From the NCBI RefSeq assembly GCF_900116445.1, contig NZ_FPBH01000008.1, forward strand, positions 186,001 through 250,000: a DNA stretch of 64,000 nt, given 5' to 3'. The translations under genes were made by a program, and so were the position numbers. Each line of letters begins with the position of its first letter. Positions within the stretch are counted from its first letter, which is position 1. Origin of the DNA: Paraburkholderia aspalathi. Lineage in GTDB: Bacteria; Pseudomonadota; Gammaproteobacteria; Burkholderiales; Burkholderiaceae. Positions 54,326-62,835 of this stretch are shown piece after piece. The notes under the pieces were generated by a model. It saw nothing but the letters and a program-made list of their open reading frames with translations, was not told the origin of the DNA and searched no databases.

Positions 54326-56596
54326 ATGTTAAAGCGCAGAACCTTCCTGCTAGGCGGCGCCGGCGCGCTCGGTGTGCTGCTGGTCGGCTGGTCGGTGCTG
54401 CCGCCGGGCCAGCGCCTGACCCTCGCCACGCCGTTGCCGACAGAAGGCAACCAGGTCGCACTCAACGGCTGGGTCAAAATCGCCGCGGACAACACCGTGA
54501 CGATCGTGGTGTGCAAAGCGGAAATGGGGCAGGGCATCCACACGGGCCTTGCGATGCTGCTGGCCGAGGAACTCGACGCCGCCTGGTCGCAGGTCCGCGT
54601 GGAGAACTCGCCGATCGACAAGATCTACAACAGCGTGCAGAACATCGTCGACGATCTGCCGTTTCGCCCGGACGACGACAGCACGGTCAAGCGCGCCACG
54701 GTCTGGATGACCCGCAAGCTGGTGCGCGACGCCGGCACGATGATGACGGGCGGTTCATCGAGCATGAACGATCTATGGGCGCCGATGCGTGAAGCCGGCG
54801 CCTCGGCGCGTGCGATGCTGATCGGTGCGGCGGCCGCGCAATGGAAGGTGGCACCCGGCGAATGCCGTACGGAAGGCGGCTACGTACTGCATGCAGCAGG
54901 TCACAAGGCGAGCTTCGGCGAACTGTCCGCGATGGCTGCACAGCAACCGCTGCCACGCAAGGTTGCGCTGAAAGATCCTGCTGAGTTCAAACTGATCGGC
55001 AAACCGGTGCGGCGTATCGAAGCCGCGTCGAAAATCAACGGCACAGCGCGCTTCGGCATTGACGCGCTGCCCGATGGTCTTATCTACGCAAGCGTGGTGA
55101 TGTGCCCCACTTTGGGCGGCACGGTGGCGCATTTCGACGCCTCGCCTGCCAGGACCATGCCCGGCTTCATCAAGGCGTTTTCGCTGAAGCCCTACGCGGG
55201 TGGCAGCGGCGGCGTCGCGGTCATTGCCGACAACCCGTTCCGCGCGATGAACGCGGTGAGTGCGATCAACGTGGTGTGGAATGACGGCGCTGCAGCGACG
55301 CTGTCGAGCGCAAACGTGGACACCCAACTCGCGCAAGCACTCGACGACAGCGACGGCCACGCCTACTACCATCGCGGTGACGTCGACGCCGCATTGAGCG
55401 GTGCCGCGCGCACGATCAGCGCCGAGTACCACGCACCGTATCTCGCACATGGCGCGGTCGAACCAGTGAACTGCACGGTGCAGGTCGCGGACGGCGCGGC
55501 CACCGTTTGGGTTTCCACGCAAATGCCGACGCTCGCGCGGCAGCACGTTGCGAAAGTGCTGGACATCGACATCGACAAGGTCGACGTGCAAACGCAACTG
55601 CTCGGCGGCGCTTTCGGGCGCCGTCTCGAACTCGATTTCATCGCGCAAGCCGCGGCGATTGCGCGCGAAGGCGGTGGTCGTCCGGTACAAACAATCTGGT
55701 CGCGGGCGCAGGATTTCACCCACGATTTCTATCGTCCGGCGTGCGTGTCGCGACTCAAGGCCGGTCTCGACAAAGACGGCAAGCTGGTCGCGTGGCATGC
55801 CACTTCAGCGAGTCAGGCGATCGTGCCGGAATCGCTCGTGCGTTACTACGGCGTGCCGCGCATTCCCATCGACAAGACCACGTGCGAAGGCGCGTTCGAT
55901 CAGCCCTACGAATGGCCCGCTGCACGTGTGGCGCACAAGATCGTCGAATTACCGATCCCGATTGGATTCTGGCGCTCGGTCGGCCACTCGCATCAAGCGT
56001 TTTTCACCGAGGGCTTTACCGACGAACTCGCTGTAGCCGCTGGTCAGGATCCGATTGCGTTTCGCGCGGCGCTGCTCGCGCAGCATCCGCGCCATCTGGC
56101 GGTGTTAAGGCGCGTTGCAGCCTTATCGGACTGGGGGCATCCATTGAAACATGCCGCCGATGGCACAAAGCGGGCGCGCGGCGTCGCGCTGCATGAAGCG
56201 TTCGGCAGCGTCGTCGCGCAGGTGGCAGAGGTATCGGTCGGTGCGAACAAGCAGATTCGCGTGCATCGGGTGGTCTGCGTGATCGACTGTGGACTGCCGG
56301 TGAACCCAAACCTGATTCGTCAGCAGATGGAGGGCGGCATTGTATTCGGCCTCTCGACTGCGTTGCAGGATGAAATCACTTTCGTCGGCGGTCAGGTGGC
56401 GCAGAAGAACTTCGTCGATTTCCCGGTCGTGCGGATGAACGACTGTCCGGTGATCGAAGTCGACATCATGCCCAGTCAGATGCATCCCCAGGGCGTCGGC
56501 GAACCAGGCGTGCCGCCGGTTGCGCCGGCGGTGGCCAACGCGGTATTCGCACTGACCGGTCAGCGCTTGCGCGCGTTGCCGTTGAGGGTTGCGTGA
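54326..56596 (+). CDS. Molybdopterin-dependent dehydrogenase large subunit (second copy)
   Basis: 756 residues, same family as the protein at 20582-22846 but clearly diverged. The N-terminus [20 protein letters not shown] is a twin-arginine-like signal or anchor. Molybdopterin and active-site features: [34 protein letters not shown] and the catalytic Glu in GVGEPGVPP near the C-terminus. It should oxidise aldehydes or N-heteroaromatics in the periplasm. The 2Fe-2S gene follows (25-bp gap), the reverse of the first copy. No FAD subunit, cytochrome or cofactor-insertion chaperone gene is close. In the preceding 281-bp gap I see no clear ribosome site or promoter. Confidence 0.92.
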   Translation: MLKRRTFLLGGAGALGVLLVGWSVLPPGQRLTLATPLPTEGNQVALNGWVKIAADNTVTIVVCKAEMGQGIHTGLAMLLAEELDAAWSQVRVENSPIDKIYNSVQNIVDDLPFRPDDDSTVKRATVWMTRKLVRDAGTMMTGGSSSMNDLWAPMREAGASARAMLIGAAAAQWKVAPGECRTEGGYVLHAAGHKASFGELSAMAAQQPLPRKVALKDPAEFKLIGKPVRRIEAASKINGTARFGIDALPDGLIYASVVMCPTLGGTVAHFDASPARTMPGFIKAFSLKPYAGGSGGVAVIADNPFRAMNAVSAINVVWNDGAAATLSSANVDTQLAQALDDSDGHAYYHRGDVDAALSGAARTISAEYHAPYLAHGAVEPVNCTVQVADGAATVWVSTQMPTLARQHVAKVLDIDIDKVDVQTQLLGGAFGRRLELDFIAQAAAIAREGGGRPVQTIWSRAQDFTHDFYRPACVSRLKAGLDKDGKLVAWHATSASQAIVPESLVRYYGVPRIPIDKTTCEGAFDQPYEWPAARVAHKIVELPIPIGFWRSVGHSHQAFFTEGFTDELAVAAGQDPIAFRAALLAQHPRHLAVLRRVAALSDWGHPLKHAADGTKRARGVALHEAFGSVVAQVAEVSVGANKQIRVHRVVCVIDCGLPVNPNLIRQQMEGGIVFGLSTALQDEITFVGGQVAQKNFVDFPVVRMNDCPVIEVDIMPSQMHPQGVGEPGVPPVAPAVANAVFALTGQRLRALPLRVA

Positions 56597-56621
56597 AACG
56601 CTTCAGATTGACGGAGAAAAC

Positions 56622-57083
56622 ATGGGATCGTTAAACATCAACGGCCGCGCGGTTGCCGTGCAAGCTGAACCGGACATGCCGCTTCTGTGGGTGCTGCGCT
56701 GCGACCTCGGCATGACCGGCACCAAGTTCGGCTGCGGTGTGGGCATTTGCGGCGCATGCACGATCCACCTGGACGGCAAGGCGGGCCTTGCCTGTCAGAC
56801 ACCGATGTCCAGCTTGCACTCGCAGAAGATCACGACGATAGAAGGCGTGCAGGGCGCCGAAGCGCAGGCGTTAAAAGCGGCGTGGATTGATCTCGACGTG
56901 GTGCAGTGCGGTTATTGTCAGAGCGCGCAGTTGATGGCGGCCTGCGCGCTGCTCAAGCAGAAGCCCAATCCCACTGACGCGGACATCGACGCGGCGATGT
57001 CCAACATCGTGTGCCGTTGCGGCACGTATCCGAGGGTAAGGGCTGCGATTCACCAGGCGGCTGCGAAACGGCGGCCCGTTTAA
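56622..57083 (+). CDS. 2Fe-2S subunit of the second molybdopterin dehydrogenase
   Basis: 153 residues with two 2Fe-2S clusters: Cys38, Cys43, Cys46 and Cys58 (CGVGICGAC), then Cys96, Cys99, Cys131 and Cys133 (CGYC and CRC). The ATG at 56622 is supported by GGAG upstream and the family opening SLNINGRAV; an upstream in-frame start at 56589 would overlap the end of the large-subunit gene and adds 11 unrelated residues. It transfers electrons from the molybdenum centre to an acceptor that is not encoded here. Confidence 0.93.
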   Translation: MGSLNINGRAVAVQAEPDMPLLWVLRCDLGMTGTKFGCGVGICGACTIHLDGKAGLACQTPMSSLHSQKITTIEGVQGAEAQALKAAWIDLDVVQCGYCQSAQLMAACALLKQKPNPTDADIDAAMSNIVCRCGTYPRVRAAIHQAAAKRRPV

Positions 57084-57135
57084 GGCCGGCATCACCGCAG
57101 ACAGAGACGCCTGGATGAGCCGATTACGAGCCCGG

Positions 57136-57151
57136 TGAGCTCATGAGCTCA
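57136..57151. repeat. Perfect 16-bp palindrome
   Basis: TGAGCTCATGAGCTCA is its own reverse complement. It covers the stop codon of the small minus-strand peptide at 57149-57241 and lies 53 bp after the 2Fe-2S gene stop on the plus strand. Role unknown: a protein-binding site or a compact convergent terminator. Confidence 0.5.
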
Positions 57152-57241
57152 GTTCGCCAGCATCTCCACGACCGCGACCACTACCGTGAAAACGCCGATA
57201 CAACCGCCCAGCGTGGCTGCGCCTTGCATGAATTGCGACAT
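57149..57241 (-). CDS. Possible 30-residue membrane peptide
   Basis: Minus-strand frame MSQFMQGAATLGG followed by CIGVFTVVVAVVEMLAN. About 20 uncharged residues with a Gly/Val/Ala core can form one transmembrane helix; a single Glu lies near the end. A GGGG lies 7-10 nt before the ATG. It is 109 bp behind the outer-membrane factor gene on the same strand and so could be the last gene of the MarR-FUSC efflux operon, or an independent small protein; a TTGACA hexamer lies about 70 bp upstream, without a matching -10. I do not recognise a family. Too short to prove from one sequence. Confidence 0.42.
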   Translation of the reverse strand: MSQFMQGAATLGGCIGVFTVVVAVVEMLAN

Positions 57242-57350
57242 ACGTGACCCCGTAACGTGTGGTGTTGAGGCTCGTATTTAACCTGAATTGAAAGGTAAAA
57301 GAAAGCTTGTCAATAATAGCGATTTACCCGGATGAGGCGAGATGGGAGGG

Positions 57351-58883
57351 TCAAGGCGCTTTGGTGATCGGCGTCGGCACCGCGACCTTAGCCGGGGCAG
57401 CAGGAGTCCCAGCGTTAGAACCCGCAGCCCCAGGCACCGCCTGCGCGTCAGTCTCCCACCCACCACCCAGCGCGAGGAACAGATTGACCTGATCAATCGC
57501 CACCTGCCCCTCCGCAGCCGCCACCTGAGATTTCGTCGAAGTCAGCGTGCGGGTGGCATCCAGATCCGAAATAAACGACTCGCGCCCGGCGCGATACAGG
57601 CGATGTGTTTCATCCGCCGACGCAGTGGCCGACTTCAACGCGGCACGCAAGGCGTCGGCGCGGGCATAGTCGGACGCGTAGGTCGCGAGGCTGGTTTCGG
57701 TTTCGCGCAATGCGGTCAGCACCACGCCGTCGAACTTTGCCAACGCAACATTGCTTGACGCTTGAGCTTCACGCACACGACCCCGTGCCCCATTCGTGGG
57801 GAAGGTCCAGCTGATCAGCGGACCGAAGGCCCAGCGTGCCGTCGGCGAGGTGCCGAGGTCCTCCAGAACCCCCGTCAAACCCGCCGACGCACCGATGCTC
57901 ACCGTCGGATACAACGCACCCGTCGCGACGCCGATGCGCGCCGTCGATGCTGCCAGTTGACGCTCGGCCTCGCGCACGTCCGGGCGACGCTTGAGCAGCG
58001 CGGCGCCGTCGCCGACCGGGATCGGCTGGCGGATCTGCGGCAACGTGCTGCAGGCCAGCACGGCTGGCGGCAAATCGGACGGCGCGCGTGCGAGCAGCGC
58101 TGCGAGCCGGTATTGCGCAATCTGGCGGCGCGCCGTATAGCGCGGAATATCCGCCGCCAACGTATCGACCTGGGTTTGCCCGCGCGTCACATCGGGCTGA
58201 TTGCCGCGACCCGCGTCGCGCAATCGGCGCGATACGTCCACACGCTCCTTCTGCAAGGCCAACGATTGCTGCGCGATCCTGAGTTCCTCGGCGGCCGAGC
58301 ATTGGTCGACGTACGAGCGCACCACATCCGCGACCACCGTAATTCGCGCGAGATCGGCGGCCGCCTGCACGGATTCCGTATCCGCCGCCGCCGCTTCGAC
58401 ACCACGCCGCAGCTTGCCGAACAGATCGATTTCGTAGGAGATGCTGATACCGATATCGCCTTCATTGACGACCGGCAGCTTCTCGGTAAGCAGGTACTGC
58501 TCGGCCGATTCCTGCGCGCGTTCGAGCAGCACCGAACTCTTGCCGGAGAAGCCGCCTTGAGCCTGCGCGACACCCAGCGCTTCACGCGAACGCGCGAGGT
58601 TCGCCGCCGCGACGCGCAAGTCGGTATTCGACTGCAGCGCCTCGTCGACCAGCTTGTTCAGCACCGGATCGTCGTAGAGCTTCCACCAGATCACCGGCAC
58701 GTTCTGTCGCGTGGTCAGTTTGGCATCGGCGCCTTCGATCGGCGCGTTGGCGAGCGGCGCGTTGACCAGCGCCTGCTTCGGCAGTGCGTAATCGGGGCCG
58801 ACATTCACGCAGCCGTTGAGCGCGACGCTCAACGGCAAGAGTGGCAGCAGCGGCAATAAGGGAAGGGCGCGCGACAGCTTCAT
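57351..58883 (-). CDS. Outer-membrane efflux channel lipoprotein (NodT/OprM type)
   Basis: TolC-like outer membrane factor of 510 residues. Lipoprotein signal with lipobox LNGC (Cys about 25); its hydrophobic core is an internal repeat of LPL units. The family start VGPDYALPKQ follows. Two coiled-coil/barrel repeats with NLARSREALGVAQAQ, then ALLKRRPDVREAERQLAAST, the usual second-half marker, then WTFPTNGARGRVREAQA. The last 40 or so residues are an Ala/Pro/Thr-rich extension. It overlaps the HlyD-like gene stop/start (ATGA, 4 bp), so it is the exit duct of that pump. Confidence 0.94.
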   Translation of the reverse strand: MKLSRALPLLPLLPLLPLSVALNGCVNVGPDYALPKQALVNAPLANAPIEGADAKLTTRQNVPVIWWKLYDDPVLNKLVDEALQSNTDLRVAAANLARSREALGVAQAQGGFSGKSSVLLERAQESAEQYLLTEKLPVVNEGDIGISISYEIDLFGKLRRGVEAAAADTESVQAAADLARITVVADVVRSYVDQCSAAEELRIAQQSLALQKERVDVSRRLRDAGRGNQPDVTRGQTQVDTLAADIPRYTARRQIAQYRLAALLARAPSDLPPAVLACSTLPQIRQPIPVGDGAALLKRRPDVREAERQLAASTARIGVATGALYPTVSIGASAGLTGVLEDLGTSPTARWAFGPLISWTFPTNGARGRVREAQASSNVALAKFDGVVLTALRETETSLATYASDYARADALRAALKSATASADETHRLYRAGRESFISDLDATRTLTSTKSQVAAAEGQVAIDQVNLFLALGGGWETDAQAVPGAAGSNAGTPAAPAKVAVPTPITKAP

Positions 58884-59899
58884 TGCGACGCGCCCGACAT
58901 GACAGCAGCAGACGCCGGTTGCACAGCAGAAGCAGCGGAGCCAGCCGGAACAGCAGACGTAGCCGAGGCCGAAGCCGCCGATGCATCCACCGTACCCGAA
59001 GCGCCCGCAGCCGGACGCTGCTTGCCGGTCGGCGACAGATCGCGCACCGACACCGTCGCGGTGCGTCCGGCGATCATGCGGAAGTCGGCAGGCACCTCGT
59101 CGAGCGCAACGCGCACCGGAATCCGTTGCGCGAGCCGCACCCAGCTAAATGCCGGGTTCACGTTGGGCAGCAGATTCGAGCCTTGCGTGCGATCGCGGTC
59201 TTCGATCCCCGCGACGATGCTTTGCACGTGGCCGCGCAGCACGTTCGGCTCGCCCATCACCTGGATATCGACACGCTGGCCGATGTCGATGCCGCGCAGC
59301 TTGGTCTCTTCAAAGTAACCGTCGACGCGGAACGAATGCATATCCACCACCGCCAGCACGGCACGGCCCGCCGAGACGAATTCGCCGGTACGTGGCGCGC
59401 GGTCGTTCAAATAACCATCGACTGGACTCACGATCGTAGTGCGTTGCAAATTCAGCTTGGCGGTATCGATCGCGACGTTTGCATCGGCGAGCGCGGCTTC
59501 CGCCGTTTCGACACGCGAGCGGCTTTCTTCAGCGACTTCCGCCGCAACCAGGTTGCCGAGCTGGCGATTACGCACGTCTTCGCGGCGCGCCTGATCGAGG
59601 GTAGCGCGGCGTTGCTGCGCGGTGGCCTGCGCCTGGCGCAGTGCGAGCGCGTAGCGAGCCTGATCGATCACGAACAGCACCTGGCCTTGTTTGACCTGCT
59701 GGTTGTCCACCACCTCGACCGATGAGATCAGCCCCGAGATATCCGGCGCAACCTGGATCACGTCGGCGCGTACATGACCGTCGCGAGTCCACGGCGCGAA
59801 CATGTAATAGGCGACTAGCTTCCACAGCACGAAGGCTGCAACCACGACGACGATCAGGGTCAGCAGAATTTGACCGACGGAGAACCAGGTTTTTTTCAC
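58880..59899 (-). CDS. HlyD-family periplasmic adaptor (AaeA/EmrA-like)
   Basis: Membrane fusion protein of 339 residues. N-terminal anchor (VGQILLTLIVVVVAAFVLWK, about 8-28), then MFAPWTRDGHVRADVIQVAP, DISGLISSVEVVDNQQVKQG, a helical hairpin with ALRQAQATAQQRRATLDQAR, and the second lipoyl half ERTTIVSPVDGYL-like TTIVSPVDGYLNDR. The C-terminal 45 residues are an Ala/Ser-rich tail. Its ATG overlaps nothing upstream but its start and the DUF1656 stop share four bases (59896-59899), so the operon is tightly coupled. The AaeX-AaeA-AaeB arrangement of E. coli exports p-hydroxybenzoate and related aromatic acids. Confidence 0.94.
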   Translation of the reverse strand: MKKTWFSVGQILLTLIVVVVAAFVLWKLVAYYMFAPWTRDGHVRADVIQVAPDISGLISSVEVVDNQQVKQGQVLFVIDQARYALALRQAQATAQQRRATLDQARREDVRNRQLGNLVAAEVAEESRSRVETAEAALADANVAIDTAKLNLQRTTIVSPVDGYLNDRAPRTGEFVSAGRAVLAVVDMHSFRVDGYFEETKLRGIDIGQRVDIQVMGEPNVLRGHVQSIVAGIEDRDRTQGSNLLPNVNPAFSWVRLAQRIPVRVALDEVPADFRMIAGRTATVSVRDLSPTGKQRPAAGASGTVDASAASASATSAVPAGSAASAVQPASAAVMSGASQ

Positions 59900-60105
59900 G
59901 TTATTAGTCTGTGCGAAACGACGACGACAAGGCCCAGCACCAGCACATAGATGCCGAGATCGAAGATGGAGCGATGCCAGACGAAGCGGTAAAAGCCGAC
60001 GCGTTCGAACACCGTGCGAATGGCCAGGTTGATCAGATAGGCGATCAACATCAGCACCAGCACGGCCGGTACGAACACGCCGAAGATATCGATTTCACCG
60101 ATCAT
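59896..60105 (-). CDS. DUF1656 small membrane protein (AaeX-like)
   Basis: 69 residues with two hydrophobic helices (FVPAVLVLMLIAYLINLAI and IFDLGIYVLVLGLVVVV) joined by a basic stretch RTVFERVGFYRFVWHR. This is the DUF1656/AaeX pattern. In E. coli its gene precedes aaeA and aaeB; here it lies between the FUSC permease (45-bp gap) and the adaptor (4-bp overlap). Function unknown, probably an accessory part of the pump. Confidence 0.94.
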   Translation of the reverse strand: MIGEIDIFGVFVPAVLVLMLIAYLINLAIRTVFERVGFYRFVWHRSIFDLGIYVLVLGLVVVVSHRLIT

Positions 60106-60150
60106 CGCGGGAACGGGCGAAGGAGAGAGTGGGATTGCGGGACGGGCGCA

Positions 60151-62253
60151 TCAGGCGGCGGCCTCCGGTTCGGGCGGCGTGGGTGTGATTAGCGTGGCCG
60201 GAAACAGCGAAAGACGCAAGCCGACCAGCGCGTGCAGCGCCTCGCGCAATCTGCGCGCCGAGGTTTGCGCGGTCGGGCCCGGCGCATCGGCATTGGCGAG
60301 GCCTTGTGCGGTGACGCGCGCCACGGCTGAATCAATCGACGACATCAGGCTCTCGGGCACCGGTTGGCGCTTGCGCTGGTCGATGCACCATTGGAAGTAG
60401 TCGCGCACGTCTTCGAGGACCTGATCGATCGCAGCCGGCGCTTCGCCGCCGAGCTTCCCGGTCAGACGGCGCAGATCGAGCGCGTTGAAAGCAATGCGCA
60501 GATCGCGGAAGCTTTCGATCGACGGATGGCGATGGTCGTCCGTGGCGGCGAGACGCGGGATCAGCTGCATCAGGCGGTCGAGCATGCGTGCAGCGAGATT
60601 GCGCGGGTCTTCGATCGTCCGGGCGGACGCAGTCAGCGCCACGTCGGCCCAGCTCGAGCGCAACAGCCGGGAGGCCGCGAGTTCGGCGCCGAACGGCCGC
60701 GTCGCGCGGGTCCACAGATACGCATACAGCAAGCCGGCAAGGCCCGCGAGATTGCTGTTCAGGAAGATCAGGAAGTCGGCCGAATAGGCATCCTGAATGC
60801 TAATGAAGGTGGCGGTATTGACGGCCACGAGCACCGTCACCATGTTGAACTGCGGACGCGGGATCAACGTGCCGACAAGGATGAACGGCCCGGCGAACAG
60901 GATGACCAGCATCGGGAAATCGTGTACGTGAGGCAGCACGGCGAACAGATAGATACCGGCGGCCACCACGGCGATCGCCGTGGCGACGAAGAACTTGAAC
61001 ACCATGGGGGCGGGTTCGTCGAACGCGGCGAAGAAGCAGCAGGCGACTGCTGCCAGCGTCGCCGCATTAGCGCCGTCCGCCCAGCCTGAACTGATCCACA
61101 GACTGCACGCGATGACGACCGCGGCGCCCGCTGAAACCGTCGAAAACAGCATGATGCCGCGATCGAAGAATCGCTCGGTGCCGCCCAGCCGCCAGTGACG
61201 AAAGCGTGGCCGCCACGAGCCTTCTTCGCGCGTGATGATGATGCGCAGCGAGCGGCAGTCCTGCCAGATATCGATCACCTGTTTCAGGCGCCACAACGCG
61301 TTCGAAAGCAGCGCGTTGTCCCAGGTCGCCAGCGCGGCCGGCGGCGGCTGCATCGCGGCGATGCGTTCGCGCAACGCGTTGGCTGCCTCGTCGGGATGAT
61401 AGCCCCCGCTGACCGCGGGAAGCGGCGCATTGAACCACTTGATGACGTCGTTGAGCAAGGCTTCGAGGCCTTCTGGCCATGTCTGGCGACCGCTGTTGTA
61501 GAGCGCGATCAGCGGATCGGCCAGCGCCGACATCATCGGCAGCAGCAACTGCATGCGCCCGCGCAACTCGTGAGTGCGTGTCAGGATGTCCGGCCGGGTA
61601 TGGTCGTAGGCCAACTGGCTCAGTAGCAATTCCAGCCCGTTGATCGTGCTCGCAATGCGCTGGCGAGCCCCCGAGATCGCCGAGCCCGCAATGCGGCCGG
61701 ACAGCGTTTCGGTCGCATAGAACGCGGCGTCGCGAAACCACGCGTCGGTTCGTTCGATGATGGTGGGGGCGAGCCGGCTGGGAAACAGCGAACTGCCGAC
61801 AATGCTCGCGCACACGATGCCGAGCAGGATCTCCTCGGTACGGCTGATAGCCAGATCGAACACGCCGCCTGGATTGGTCACCGAAGGCAACGCAATGATC
61901 GGCATGGTGTAGGCCGCCAGCATGAAGACGTAGCTGCGCGCAGTGCGATCGGCCACCGCCAGATACAGCAGCGTGCCGGTCCACAACGCGACGATCACGC
62001 TGAACAGATACGGCGATTCGACGAACGGCGGCACCAGCAGCACCGCGGCCGACGCGCCCAGCATGGTGCCGAGCGCACGATAAAGCGCCTTGGAGCGGGT
62101 CGCGCCGACAAACGGATTCGACACAATGTAGACGGTGGCCATCGCCCAGTACGGTCGCGGCAATTCGAGCGCGAGGCCGATGTAAAGCGCGATCATCGCC
62201 GCGGCAAACGTCTTGACGGAGAAGAGCCAGTCGCGGATGGAGGGATAGACCAT
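60151..62253 (-). CDS. FUSC-family efflux permease (AaeB-like)
   Basis: 700 residues with the two-block layout of FUSC/AaeB proteins: an N-terminal set of about six helices (WLFSVKTFAAAMIALYIGLA onward, with ELPRPYWAMATVYIVSNPFV, the family signature), a cytoplasmic loop of about 200 residues, a second set of helices from about residue 365, and a C-terminal cytoplasmic helical domain. Together with the HlyD adaptor, DUF1656 protein and outer-membrane channel it should export aromatic carboxylic acids or similar toxic anions. It starts 6 bp after the MarR gene stop, so they form one transcript. Confidence 0.94.
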   Translation of the reverse strand: MVYPSIRDWLFSVKTFAAAMIALYIGLALELPRPYWAMATVYIVSNPFVGATRSKALYRALGTMLGASAAVLLVPPFVESPYLFSVIVALWTGTLLYLAVADRTARSYVFMLAAYTMPIIALPSVTNPGGVFDLAISRTEEILLGIVCASIVGSSLFPSRLAPTIIERTDAWFRDAAFYATETLSGRIAGSAISGARQRIASTINGLELLLSQLAYDHTRPDILTRTHELRGRMQLLLPMMSALADPLIALYNSGRQTWPEGLEALLNDVIKWFNAPLPAVSGGYHPDEAANALRERIAAMQPPPAALATWDNALLSNALWRLKQVIDIWQDCRSLRIIITREEGSWRPRFRHWRLGGTERFFDRGIMLFSTVSAGAAVVIACSLWISSGWADGANAATLAAVACCFFAAFDEPAPMVFKFFVATAIAVVAAGIYLFAVLPHVHDFPMLVILFAGPFILVGTLIPRPQFNMVTVLVAVNTATFISIQDAYSADFLIFLNSNLAGLAGLLYAYLWTRATRPFGAELAASRLLRSSWADVALTASARTIEDPRNLAARMLDRLMQLIPRLAATDDHRHPSIESFRDLRIAFNALDLRRLTGKLGGEAPAAIDQVLEDVRDYFQWCIDQRKRQPVPESLMSSIDSAVARVTAQGLANADAPGPTAQTSARRLREALHALVGLRLSLFPATLITPTPPEPEAAA

Positions 62254-62259
62254 AACCCG

Positions 62260-62721
62260 TTACTCGGCGTCCCGGGGATTGGGGGACGCCGGAGCGTCGG
62301 CCGTGAAAGCAGCCAGCACCCGTAAGGTCGCTTCGAGATCGCTACGCGAGATACCTTTCAAAGCTTGCGCCCGCAGCGTATTCAGCTCTTCTTCCATTTT
62401 TGCGGTGACGGCGCGGCCCTCATCGGTGAGTGCCACGGTCTTGGCGCGCCGGTCTTCAGGATCTTCGTCGCGGCGCATCAGGCCGGCCGCGCACAGTTGA
62501 TCGAGCAGCCGCACGAGCGAGGGCCCTTCAATACCGATGTGATCGGCCAGCGTGACCTGCCGCACCGCTTCACCGAGCCGGCTGGCGGTCAGGAGCGGCG
62601 TGGCGCACGCTTCCGAGACGTTAAAGGCCGCGAGCACGTCATGGCTCGTGCGCCGCCATTTTCGGGCAGCGACGACCAGGGTGCTGCTAACGGTGCGGCG
62701 CAAGATATCGAGATTCGACAT
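62260..62721 (-). CDS. MarR-family transcriptional regulator
   Basis: 153 residues, winged helix. VRQVTLADHIGIEGPSLVRL then LLDQLCAAGLMRRDEDPEDR and RRAKTVALTDEGRAV give the complete wHTH with its basic wing. First gene of the efflux operon with FUSC, DUF1656, HlyD and outer-membrane channel, so it is the local repressor, likely released by an aromatic acid ligand as for other MarR proteins. The ATG at 62721 has no good ribosome site and lies about 8 bp after the -10 element, so the message is expected to be leaderless or nearly so. Confidence 0.94.
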   Translation of the reverse strand: MSNLDILRRTVSSTLVVAARKWRRTSHDVLAAFNVSEACATPLLTASRLGEAVRQVTLADHIGIEGPSLVRLLDQLCAAGLMRRDEDPEDRRAKTVALTDEGRAVTAKMEEELNTLRAQALKGISRSDLEATLRVLAAFTADAPASPNPRDAE

Positions 62722-62728
62722 GGCCGCT

Positions 62729-62756
62729 ATTATATTTCCTAAAAATTCGTTAGCAA
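62729..62756 (-). promoter_or_regulatory. Sigma-70 promoter with internal MarR-type operator
   Basis: Minus strand: -35 TTGCTA (62751-62756), 16-bp spacer, -10 TATAAT (62729-62734). The inverted repeat TTGCTAA-N7-TTAGGAA (62736-62756, six of seven pairs) covers the -35 and the spacer, where a bound MarR protein would block the polymerase. With start of transcription about 7 bp after the -10, the mRNA would begin at about the ATG at 62721. Confidence 0.72.
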
Positions 62757-62835
62757 ACTATTGAATTGGATTTTTGTGGGAATGTACTCCGCGGAAGTCT
62801 GAAGTCGTAATGTGGCAAACAATTGCGTCTTCTTC

